Assembly: GCA_002322865.1 (NCBI GenBank)
Contig: DCOH01000026.1
Location: 53,779-68,913, forward strand
DNA length: 15,135 nt
Reading direction: 5' to 3'
From: Sphingobacterium sp. UBA1575
GTDB lineage: Bacteria; Bacteroidota; Bacteroidia; Sphingobacteriales; Sphingobacteriaceae
In this document: positions 7,816 through 14,195 of the stretch, one piece after another
How positions within the stretch are numbered: position 1 is the first letter of the stretch
How the letters are laid out: each line of letters begins with the position of its first letter
Position numbers and translations under genes: made by a program
Notes under the pieces: model-generated
Seen by the model: the letters and a program-made list of their open reading frames with translations, nothing else
Database searches by the model: none
Told to the model about the DNA's origin: nothing

Positions 7816-8247
7816 ATGCGCGCAGAAACCATTCACATTGAACGTACTTACCCTATTTCTGCAGAGAAGTTATGGAAAGCATTAACGGACAAACAGACCA
7901 TGAAAGATTGGTTTTTCGAAATCCCAAACTTCAGTACGGAAGAAGGGGCAGAATTTGAGTTTTATAAAAGCAATACCGCAGGCCAACAGCTACATCAATG
8001 CCAGGTCATCGAGACCAAGGCCCCGGAGATTTTTAAGTTTACCTGGCGACATCCAAAACAAAGTGAAGGCACTTCCATTATTACCTGGCGCTTGATCCCT
8101 CGACGCGGTGCAACCACCCTGCACCTGACCCATGAAGGCTTGGAGAATTTTAAAGATGCGGGCGAGAATTTTTCGCAGGATAAGTTCGAATCGGGTTGGG
8201 AAAAATTACTGGGCGAATCCCTAAATAAATTTTTAGAAAGAAGATAA
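7816..8247 (+). CDS. SRPBCC domain protein, AHSA1 (Aha1 C-terminal-like) family
   Basis: This 143-residue single-domain protein fits the START/SRPBCC helix-grip fold, AHSA1 subgroup. The opening ETIHIERTYPISAEKLWKALTDKQTMKDWFF is the family hallmark (first strand, the xxxVWxAlTd helix, then W-F). It ends with the long C-terminal helix FESGWEKLLGESLNKFLERR after LTHEGLENF. It has no signal peptide, so it is cytoplasmic. Bacterial members are thought to bind small hydrophobic ligands or act in stress responses; the name comes from the eukaryotic Hsp90 activator, but the N-terminal Aha1 domain is absent and Hsp90 activation should not be assumed. It is transcribed divergently from mqnC and is probably separate from dctA (77-base spacer containing a palindrome). 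Confidence 0.88.
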   Translation: MRAETIHIERTYPISAEKLWKALTDKQTMKDWFFEIPNFSTEEGAEFEFYKSNTAGQQLHQCQVIETKAPEIFKFTWRHPKQSEGTSIITWRLIPRRGATTLHLTHEGLENFKDAGENFSQDKFESGWEKLLGESLNKFLERR

Positions 8248-8277
8248 TTCAATTTATTTGATACATTTACGTTCTAT

Positions 8278-8301
8278 ACCAAAGGCTACTTAACCCTTGG
8301 T
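8278..8301 (+). promoter_or_regulatory. Imperfect palindrome in the dctA leader
   Basis: ACCAAAGG (8278-8285) faces CCCTTGGT (8294-8301) across 8 bases; 7 of 8 positions pair. It starts 31 bases after the SRPBCC stop and ends 23 bases before the dctA ATG, with no T run following, so it is more like an operator or leader hairpin than a terminator. Confidence 0.3.
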
Positions 8302-8324
8302 CTTAAACCTACATCGTATCATAT

Positions 8325-9599
8325 ATGAAGAAAATATTTTCCAGCCTCTATGTTCAGGTCATCCTTGGAATTGTAATCGGTATTCTCTGCGGTATATTTT
8401 ACCCTGATTTTGCGGTCAAACTGAAACCCCTTGGTGATGGTTTTATCAAGCTCATCAAAATGGTCATTGCTCCATTGATTTTCAGTTCCATTGTGATCGG
8501 GATTGCCGGCATGCAGGATATCAAGAAGGTGGGGAAGATAGGACTTAGTTCCTTGATCTATTTTGAGGTGATGACCACCATCGCCCTGATCATCGGATTG
8601 GTATTTGTCAATTGGATTCAACCGGGAACCGGGATGAACATTGATCCGGCAAGTCTAGACCCAGCTGCTGTATCTACTTATGTCAAGCAATCTGAAGAAC
8701 ATAAGACCTTAATGGATTTTATCATCAGCATCATTCCTCATAATGTGATTGCCGCTGTGGCATCCGACAATCTCTTGCAGGTATTGGTATTTGCTGTCTT
8801 GTTTGGTATTGGCTTGACCAAAATCGGGGAGAAGAATGCTGAACCGGTACTGAATGTCCTACAGTCTTTTCTGAAAGCCATCTTTGCGGTCATCAAAATG
8901 ATCATGTACCTGGCACCGATCGGAGCCATGGGTGCCATCGGATTTACGATAGGTAAATATGGGGTGGAGGCCCTTTCTTCCTTAGGTATGTTGATGATCA
9001 GTTTTTACCTCACCTGTATTGTCTTTATTGTATTTGTCATCGGGGCAGTATTGTATTTCTATGTCAAGGTTAATGTTTTTCAACTATTGAAATACATCAA
9101 GGAGGAATTATTGATCGTATTAGGAACTTCTTCCTCCGAATCGGCACTTCCAGGACTCATGCAGAAATTAGAGGACGCGGGTTGTTCCAAGCCCATAGTG
9201 GGACTGGTAATTCCTACAGGATATTCCTTTAACCTGGACGGTACCTGTATCTATCTGACCATGGCCGCTGTGTTTATTTCCCAAGCATTAAACATGCATC
9301 TGAGTTTAGAACAGGAAATTACGCTCTTATTAGTGCTTTTGCTTACCTCGAAAGGGGCAGCCGGCGTTACGGGAAGTGGATTTGTCACTTTGGCTGCTAC
9401 CTTGCCGGTAGTAGGACATGTTCCTGTAGAAGCGGTAGGATTGATATTGGGGATAGACCGTTTTATGAGCGAGGCAAGAGCATTAACGAATATCATAGGC
9501 AATGCAGCAGCTACCCTAGTAGTTGCAAAATATGAAAAGGGCCTTGATGAGGCCATGCTACACGAAAAATTAGGTGGTCATCCGATAGAAAATGTGTAG
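8325..9599 (+). CDS. dctA: C4-dicarboxylate:cation symporter, DAACS family (DctA-type)
   Basis: This 424-residue, multi-helix inner membrane transporter belongs to the dicarboxylate/amino acid:cation symporter family. It follows E. coli DctA almost segment by segment: LKPLGDGFIKLIKMVIAPLIF, YFEVMTTIALIIGL, PIGAMGAIGFTIGKYGVEAL, the serine-rich re-entrant loop GTSSSESALP (about residues 267-276), IPTGYSFNLDGTCIYLTMAAVFI (NLDGT near 303), SSKGAAGVTGSGF-like GAAGVTGSGFVTLAATL, and GIDRFMSEARALTNIIGN. The arginine of SEARALTN and the DctA-like signatures favour C4-dicarboxylates (succinate, fumarate, malate) over glutamate/aspartate, though substrate choice is inferred. No DctBD-type two-component system is adjacent. 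The start lacks a Shine-Dalgarno. A strong bidirectional terminator follows 20 bases after the stop. Confidence 0.92.
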   Translation: MKKIFSSLYVQVILGIVIGILCGIFYPDFAVKLKPLGDGFIKLIKMVIAPLIFSSIVIGIAGMQDIKKVGKIGLSSLIYFEVMTTIALIIGLVFVNWIQPGTGMNIDPASLDPAAVSTYVKQSEEHKTLMDFIISIIPHNVIAAVASDNLLQVLVFAVLFGIGLTKIGEKNAEPVLNVLQSFLKAIFAVIKMIMYLAPIGAMGAIGFTIGKYGVEALSSLGMLMISFYLTCIVFIVFVIGAVLYFYVKVNVFQLLKYIKEELLIVLGTSSSESALPGLMQKLEDAGCSKPIVGLVIPTGYSFNLDGTCIYLTMAAVFISQALNMHLSLEQEITLLLVLLLTSKGAAGVTGSGFVTLAATLPVVGHVPVEAVGLILGIDRFMSEARALTNIIGNAAATLVVAKYEKGLDEAMLHEKLGGHPIENV

Positions 9600-9617
9600 A
9601 AGAGCAAACATTTTATC

Positions 9618-9656
9618 AAAAAAAATGCTTATTCCATACAGAATAGGCATTTTTTT
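9618..9656. terminator. Bidirectional terminator after dctA, abutting the next start codon
   Basis: AAATGCTTATTC (9623-9634) pairs over 12 positions (one G-T) with GAATAGGCATTT (9641-9652), loop CATACA. The left arm is preceded by an A run from 9618 and the right arm runs into T (9650-9656), allowing termination on either strand. The ATG of the FAD oxidoreductase begins at 9657, the very next base. Confidence 0.88.
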
Positions 9657-10862
9657 ATGGATTTAAAATCGAACGAACCTTTTTGGTTAATTAAGAATGG
9701 ATTGTTGCAATCCTATCCTTCCCTAAGGGAAGATATCAGCTGTGATGTATTGGTGGTTGGATCTGGGATTACCGGCAGTCTCATCGCCCATCAATGTATA
9801 GCCGATGGATATGATACAGTAGTCATCGATAAACGGGAAATTGTCAATGGAAGCTCTTCAGCAACCACTTCCATGTTACAATACGAAATCGATGTTCCCC
9901 TTTTTGAATTGAAAGGGATGATCGGTGAGGAAGCTGCTCAGGCATGTTATAAAGCCTGTGGAGAATCGATCCTGAACCTGCAGAAGATTGCTAAAAAGAT
10001 AAATTCCAAAGCCGGATTTAAACGAAAGAAGTCCTTGTACTATGCCAGTCGAAAAGCTGATGTTCCTAGTTTGAAAAAGGAATTTGAAGCCCGGAAGGAG
10101 GCCGGTTTTAAGGTTAAATGGTTGGAGGAAGAAGAGATTAACGAACAATATGAAATTTTCCAATGCCATGGAGGGATCCTGTCCGATCTAGGAGGAAGTG
10201 TGGATGCCTTTTATCTGGCGCATGAACTTTTGCACTATAATGTGAAGAAAGGCCTGCGGGTTTATGATAATAATGAATTGTTAAAGGTAACTTCCAAAAG
10301 AGGCTTTGAATTGGCTGAGATGGAGACAGGTTGCCATATTAAAGCCAAGAGGATCATCTATTGTGTAGGTTTTGAAAGCGCGAATATGATTCCTGAAAAG
10401 TTTGTGGATCTTTTAAGCACCTATGCGATCGTCTCCGAAGTGGATGATAAATTGAATAAAGCCTATAAAGACCTGTTGATCTGGAATACCTCCGATCCCT
10501 ATCTGTATATGCGGACCACAGATGATGACCGTTTTTTAATAGGAGGAGAGGATGAGGAATTTCATGACCCGATCAAACGGGATGAGCTGATCGAAAAGAA
10601 ATCGGATAAACTGTACAAATCCTTTAAGAAGATTTTTGTGGGCAGGGAGTTCTATCCAGATTTTCGCTGGGCCGGAACATTTGGTTCGACCAAAGATGGG
10701 CTTCCTTACATTGGGGAACATCCTAAATTTAAGAATTCCTATTTTGTGTTGGGATTTGGCGGAAATGGGATCACCTTTTCGGTTACTGGAATGGAAATGG
10801 TATCGGATTGGATGAAAGGAAAGGAACATCCTTTATCGACCTATTTTGCCTTTGGGAGGTAG
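9657..10862 (+). CDS. FAD-dependent oxidoreductase, DAO/DadA-like
   Basis: This 401-residue protein has the D-amino-acid oxidase/DadA fold. The N-terminal dinucleotide motif VLVVGSGITGSLIA has the G-x-G-x-x-G glycines at 35, 37 and 40, and VVIDKRE follows at the end of the second strand. SSSATTSMLQYEID resembles the family's active-site-facing segment. The C-terminus carries the usual second FAD contact: FRWAGTFGSTKDGLPYIGEHP, then YFVLGFGGNGITFSVTG. Unlike some longer relatives it has no C-terminal Rieske domain. It is cytoplasmic, and the substrate (amine, amino acid or related compound) is not deducible. The start MDLKSNEPFWLIKNGL fits relatives as I recall them, yet it leaves no room for a leader or ribosome site beyond the terminator hairpin, so expression probably depends on read-through or an unrecognised promoter. 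Confidence 0.87.
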   Translation: MDLKSNEPFWLIKNGLLQSYPSLREDISCDVLVVGSGITGSLIAHQCIADGYDTVVIDKREIVNGSSSATTSMLQYEIDVPLFELKGMIGEEAAQACYKACGESILNLQKIAKKINSKAGFKRKKSLYYASRKADVPSLKKEFEARKEAGFKVKWLEEEEINEQYEIFQCHGGILSDLGGSVDAFYLAHELLHYNVKKGLRVYDNNELLKVTSKRGFELAEMETGCHIKAKRIIYCVGFESANMIPEKFVDLLSTYAIVSEVDDKLNKAYKDLLIWNTSDPYLYMRTTDDDRFLIGGEDEEFHDPIKRDELIEKKSDKLYKSFKKIFVGREFYPDFRWAGTFGSTKDGLPYIGEHPKFKNSYFVLGFGGNGITFSVTGMEMVSDWMKGKEHPLSTYFAFGR

Positions 10863-10898
10863 TAAAGTATCGAAATAAATCGTTGAATAGGATAAAAT

Positions 10899-11037
10899 CA
10901 AAAGAGGTTGACTAATTCTAGCCAACCTCTTTCTCTAAAAAGTTATCTTTTTTTCTTTCTTAAAGCTCATCACTAAAAGTAAAAATAGAAATAACCTTTT
11001 CTTTATATACATAACGATGTAAATATCCAGTTATTAT
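10899..11037 (-). repeat. Diverged direct repeat, copy A (possible small RNA unit ending in a hairpin)
   Basis: Read on the minus strand, the unit begins near ATAATAA (11031-11037), passes CGTTAT (11011-11016), and ends in a hairpin: AAAGAGGTTG (10901-10910) with CAACCTCTTT (10923-10932), an A-C mismatch, then three more pairs. A short T-rich stretch follows on that strand. Copy B at 12302-12435 has the same landmarks in the same order and near-identical spacing (CGTTAT to ATAATAA is the same distance; CGTTAT to hairpin differs by about 5 bases). The region between the FAD oxidoreductase and the WG-like gene (199 bases) holds nothing else I can identify. On the plus strand the hairpin could also terminate the FAD oxidoreductase transcript. 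Confidence 0.6.
10901..10932. terminator. Hairpin terminator within repeat copy A
   Basis: A 10-bp perfect stem (AAAGAGGTTG with CAACCTCTTT) extends internally by CTA/TAG past one mismatch, loop ATTC. It lies 38 bases after the FAD oxidoreductase stop. T-rich flanks are modest on both strands (TTTCTCTAAAA on plus, TTTTGATTTTAT on minus). Confidence 0.6.
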
Positions 11038-11061
11038 GCAATTGTATATTTTTTTTTAAAA

Positions 11062-12258
11062 TTATTTTATTTCGGTTAGCTTGAACTGTTCTTTTAATTG
11101 CTTGGGGATAGGAAAAGCCATACTAGACCAATCCATATCAAAGCTGAGGGTGTTCCCTTTTTTATCTTTTATTTTAAGCGTGTTTCGGATAAATTCAGCT
11201 TCTTGAGCTTCTACCTGTGCGAAAGTTTTATAGCCATCATCTTCCTTGAATGCCAATTCAAAGTGATCATCTACTTTATTTGCTTTCCAATAAGGGGCTT
11301 TATTACCTGAGGAAATCATTGGAGAAGCATAAAAATCTGCATCGGATAGTCCAATTTCATCATTAGGATATTTCGACTGTAGGTAATTGAACAGGATGTC
11401 TTTTGTCGATCGATCTTTGATCGCGATCGTTTGGAGGACTTTTAAGTTGCTATCTAGCACCCTTAAACTATCCTGATCCTTAACAGCAGCGACATCAAAA
11501 GATTCATTGTAATAGAAATGCCAAGGAACTAATCCTTCCGTTCTTTTTCTTTCAACTATATTTATTTCAATCTCTTTAGCAGGTTCATTTTTTGGCGTTT
11601 TATGGAGATTATAAAGGCTGAAAATACTGTTTGGTTCATTTCCCGAGTACCGGTAACTTTCATCCACTTTTATTTTTGAGACAAGAGGCATACTCCTTTC
11701 ATTTTTAAAAATATAAAGGTAGGTGAGTGTTATAGGATATTCTAATTTAGGTTCAGGGATGATGGCTGGAACTTTACCTGCCGGAGCTTTAGTTTTTGGC
11801 TTTTTCACTTCTGGAGTTTTTGGAAAGATGGTTTCCGAGCCAATGGCGTATAAAAATTTTTTATTCAGCATATTGACCCTTGGAAAATGCTGCTTTCTTA
11901 TGGCTAAAGGCATTTCTAACTTTTCACCTGTTTTTTGGCTATAGAGGTAAGATTTTCCTTTATCTTCTACATTTGCAAAATATTGATTTTCCAGAAATAG
12001 GCTATTTGCAATAAATTCATCAAAGATTTTCTGCTCTCCGGTTTCTAAGTTGACCAATACATTTTTGTTATCCTTCGTGTCAAAGAGGATCTGTTTATCC
12101 AAGTATTCATTACTGCGAATGAAATTGCCGGTGATAACCTGCGTCCCTGTTTTATCCGATAGCCCATATTGGTCATTGTAACGGTATAAAAAGAATTTTT
12201 GCTGTGCATAAAGCAAACAGGGTAGGAGGAAAATCAAGGTTAATGATCTTTTAAACAT
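11062..12258 (-). CDS. Secreted protein of unknown function with WG-repeat-like N-terminus
   Basis: This 398-residue protein has an N-terminal signal peptide (MFKRSLTLIFLLPCLLYAQQ, likely cleaved after YA near 18) and no lipobox of the usual L-x-G/A-C form before the cleavage site. Residues about 23-45 (LYRYNDQYGLSDKTGTQVI) resemble one degenerate WG repeat (YGLIDKTGKEVI pattern), with further beta-rich YLYSQKTGEKL-like units up to about 120. A Pro/Lys-rich linker at about 146-175 separates this from a C-terminal half I do not recognise. It is probably periplasmic or surface-exposed. It stands alone on its strand, lies between two diverged direct repeats, and has no partner gene. Its 3' end is 26 bases from repeat A. 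The function is unknown. Confidence 0.7.
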   Translation of the reverse strand: MFKRSLTLIFLLPCLLYAQQKFFLYRYNDQYGLSDKTGTQVITGNFIRSNEYLDKQILFDTKDNKNVLVNLETGEQKIFDEFIANSLFLENQYFANVEDKGKSYLYSQKTGEKLEMPLAIRKQHFPRVNMLNKKFLYAIGSETIFPKTPEVKKPKTKAPAGKVPAIIPEPKLEYPITLTYLYIFKNERSMPLVSKIKVDESYRYSGNEPNSIFSLYNLHKTPKNEPAKEIEINIVERKRTEGLVPWHFYYNESFDVAAVKDQDSLRVLDSNLKVLQTIAIKDRSTKDILFNYLQSKYPNDEIGLSDADFYASPMISSGNKAPYWKANKVDDHFELAFKEDDGYKTFAQVEAQEAEFIRNTLKIKDKKGNTLSFDMDWSSMAFPIPKQLKEQFKLTEIK

Positions 12259-12301
12259 GTTTTGAAAATGTAGTTCTTGTATGATGGATACAATATAACA
12301 A

Positions 12302-12435
12302 CAAAAGAGGTTGATTCACATCAACCTCTTTCTAAAAAAATTACTTTACTCTTTGCATTATGGCCCTTTGCCATAATAAAACATTAAAATAATCCTTCTT
12401 TTAATACTATAACGTTGGGTACATGAATTTATTAT
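12302..12435 (-). repeat. Diverged direct repeat, copy B (possible small RNA unit ending in a hairpin)
   Basis: It has the same architecture and orientation as copy A: ATAATAA (12429-12435), CGTTAT (12409-12414), a shared AAGAAGG/TTATTT block, then a perfect 12-bp hairpin. Internally it also has an 8-bp perfect stem ATTATGGC/GCCATAAT (12357-12364 with 12370-12377) that copy A lacks in recognisable form. It sits in the 283-base divergent spacer between the WG-like gene and the YkvA gene, about 44 bases upstream of the WG-like start. No convincing ORF is conserved between the copies, which points to RNA or a DNA repeat rather than a peptide gene. The rest of this spacer (12436-12541) shows only AT-rich DNA. 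Confidence 0.6.
12304..12331. terminator. Hairpin within repeat copy B
   Basis: AAAGAGGTTGAT (12304-12315) and ATCAACCTCTTT (12320-12331) form a perfect 12-bp stem with loop TCAC. As a terminator it would have to act on the minus strand, where T-rich sequence (TTTTGTTGTTAT) follows; no plus-strand gene precedes it. The location upstream of a divergent gene is odd for a plain terminator. Confidence 0.55.
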
Positions 12436-12541
12436 CTGAACGCTTATTTTTTTGTGCGAAGACATGAAATGATAATTAGGCGAATGTCATATAATTTTTA
12501 GGCGATTAAACCGTTTGAGAATATGTATGTCATAGAGGAAA

Positions 12542-12940
12542 ATGGATAAAGAAAAAATGAAAAAAAACTATTTTGGTAAGGCGTTATTATTGTTCAACAC
12601 GTTCAAGAACAGAAAGTTGACCAATGAGGAAATAGATCTTGCTGAAGATAAAGCGCAGCATCTTCAAGGTAGAACCAATGAGTTCAAATTGTTGATTGCT
12701 ATGGTCAAGGATACGTTCGCTGGCCGTTATAAAATGAATAAATGGAACTTATCGGTCATCGTTGCCACCATTGTTTATGTGGTATCACCATTGGATGCCG
12801 TTCCGGATCTAATACCTGTTTTAGGTTGGTTGGATGATGCGTCGATCGTCGGATTTGCCATCTCGAAATTGGCGGATGAAATCGATCGTTATAGAAAATT
12901 TAAGAAAACTAGCGCAATAGGTATAGAAATTGCTGAATAG
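12542..12940 (+). CDS. YkvA family protein (DUF1232)
   Basis: This 132-residue protein has the DUF1232 signature YVVSPLDAVPDLIPVLGWLDDASIVGFAI at about residues 79-107, preceded by a hydrophobic stretch (about 70-82) and a charged N-terminal half. The family is a small membrane-associated protein of unknown biochemical role, widespread in bacteria. The start ATG at 12542 has a weak GAGG 4-7 bases upstream; a second Met is five codons further. It is the first gene on the plus strand after a divergent spacer and is closed by a terminator, so it is probably monocistronic. Confidence 0.85.
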   Translation: MDKEKMKKNYFGKALLLFNTFKNRKLTNEEIDLAEDKAQHLQGRTNEFKLLIAMVKDTFAGRYKMNKWNLSVIVATIVYVVSPLDAVPDLIPVLGWLDDASIVGFAISKLADEIDRYRKFKKTSAIGIEIAE

Positions 12941-12957
12941 AGATTATGTTTTACATG

Positions 12958-13001
12958 TGAAAGCCGGTTCAATAGAAATATTGGCCGGTTTTCTTGTTTT
13001 T
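12958..13001 (+). terminator. Terminator of the YkvA gene
   Basis: CCGGTTCAATA (12964/5-12974) pairs with TATTGGCCGG (12979-12988) around a GAAA loop with one bulged T. The stem can extend outward through GAAAG/TTTTC. A T-rich tail (TTTTCTTGTTTTT, to 13001) follows. Confidence 0.8.
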
Positions 13002-13004
13002 AAT

Positions 13005-13012
13005 TAAGTTTG
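13005..13012 (+). promoter_or_regulatory. Candidate -7 box for the serine hydrolase gene
   Basis: TAAGTTTG is a full match to TAnnTTTG. A TTG at 12981-12983, 21 bases upstream and inside the right arm of the YkvA terminator, could serve as the -33 element. Transcription would start near 13017, giving only about 9 bases of leader for the ATG at 13026 but about 33 for the ATG at 13050. Confidence 0.45.
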
Positions 13013-13025
13013 TGCGGTTATTTGT

Positions 13026-14195
13026 ATGCATGAACCTAAATTCTTGAACATGATTAAACCTATATATTGTCTAGTTTTCACCATAGGATTTCTTGTTTTA
13101 TCTTTTCAATACAGTCTAGCACAGAAGAAAAATATAGCCGATCAAATAACGCACATCCTTTCTGTTGCCTATCCCAATGGAAATAATCCCGGGGGAATGG
13201 TTTCCATAAAATATAAGGATTTCCAATATGCAAAAGGTTCTGGTGTTATACATCTGGAAACCCCTAAAAATATCGATGCTAAAACAAATTTTAGAATGGC
13301 TTCGGTGAGCAAGCAATTTACGGCAAAAGCTATACATGAATTAATAAAGGCCGATAAATTAACGTTGGATACCCGAATTTCCACTTTCTTTCCAAATTTA
13401 AAGGGAAAAGTTGGCGAAATACAAGTTAGACAGCTATTGAACCACAGTTCTGGGATCGCGGATTATGAAAACCTCATGGGCGATCAGGTGAAAAAACCGT
13501 TAAGTGATGCAGATGTCCTGCGGATTATCGAGCCTTCGGAAACTTTATTTTTTGAACCAGGAAGCAGGTTTAGGTATAGTAATACGGCTTATTGTTTGCT
13601 CGCTTTAATTGTTGAACAGCTAACTGGAAAAAGTTACGGCAATGCCATGAAAACCATGTTTTTTGATCCTTTCGGCATGAAAAATTCCCTCCTGTATGAG
13701 GTGAGTCGAAAAATTCCCAACAGGGCATATGGTTATCATCCTCAAAAAGACAGTTTTGTTTTTGCAGATCAAAGTTTAACGAGTTCTACTTTAGGCGATG
13801 GTGGGGTATACACTTCAGCAAGCGATTATGGGAAATGGTTGAAAAACCTGAAGAAAGAATTGGATGGGTTAAAAGGGGAAGATAACTATCTCAATGTGTT
13901 GAACAGTATGTCCGTTAAAGGAAAAATTACCTATTCCTTTGGCTGGTTCCGAGGCTTGGATGCTTCAAATGAACCGGTATGGTTTCATTCTGGCGAAAGT
14001 ACCGGATTTCATAATATCGTACTATTTTATCCTAAGACAGGAGAATATGTTTTGTTATTCAGCAACAGGGATGATCTATTGATCGCCGAGGTTTTTGATC
14101 AGATCATGAAGACTTTAGGTGTTTCTATCCAAGGTATTGATAATCAGCCTTTATTTACTTGGCTAAGCAAAGTATATGCTAATCAAATTCCTTAA
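13026..14195 (+). CDS. Secreted serine hydrolase, class C beta-lactamase/PBP4*-like family
   Basis: This 389-residue protein (from the first ATG) has the beta-lactamase-related serine hydrolase fold. The nucleophile motif SxxK is SVSK at 93-96 (MASVSKQFTAKAI), the second catalytic motif YSN is at 184-186 (FRYSNTAYCLLALIVEQLTG), and the third position is HSG at 321-323 (WFHSGESTGFHN). LLNHSSGIADYE and GDGGVYTSASDYGKWLKN are also characteristic. A signal peptide runs from MIKPIYCLVFTIGFLVLSF to about SLAQ, so the better start may be the ATG at 13050 (381 aa), which also suits the candidate promoter. The enzyme probably acts in the periplasm as an esterase, peptidase or DD-peptidase-like hydrolase; true beta-lactamase activity should not be assumed. 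The last 17 bases overlap the 3' end of the opposing lipoprotein gene. Confidence 0.9.
   Translation: MHEPKFLNMIKPIYCLVFTIGFLVLSFQYSLAQKKNIADQITHILSVAYPNGNNPGGMVSIKYKDFQYAKGSGVIHLETPKNIDAKTNFRMASVSKQFTAKAIHELIKADKLTLDTRISTFFPNLKGKVGEIQVRQLLNHSSGIADYENLMGDQVKKPLSDADVLRIIEPSETLFFEPGSRFRYSNTAYCLLALIVEQLTGKSYGNAMKTMFFDPFGMKNSLLYEVSRKIPNRAYGYHPQKDSFVFADQSLTSSTLGDGGVYTSASDYGKWLKNLKKELDGLKGEDNYLNVLNSMSVKGKITYSFGWFRGLDASNEPVWFHSGESTGFHNIVLFYPKTGEYVLLFSNRDDLLIAEVFDQIMKTLGVSIQGIDNQPLFTWLSKVYANQIP

Noticed and set aside
8319..8621. 100-aa minus-strand frame opposite dctA
   Set aside because: It is the antisense shadow of strongly conserved DctA codons; the composition (His/Asp/Asn-rich) is typical of reverse frames of hydrophobic proteins.
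12357..12377. ATTATGGC/GCCATAAT hairpin as an independent operator
   Set aside because: It lies within repeat copy B and is better treated as part of that unit; no T run supports a terminator and no regulator is nearby.
10899..12435. Insertion sequence or composite transposon made of the two repeats
   Set aside because: No transposase, no terminal inverted repeats at unit ends and no target-site duplication were seen; only direct repeats can be claimed.
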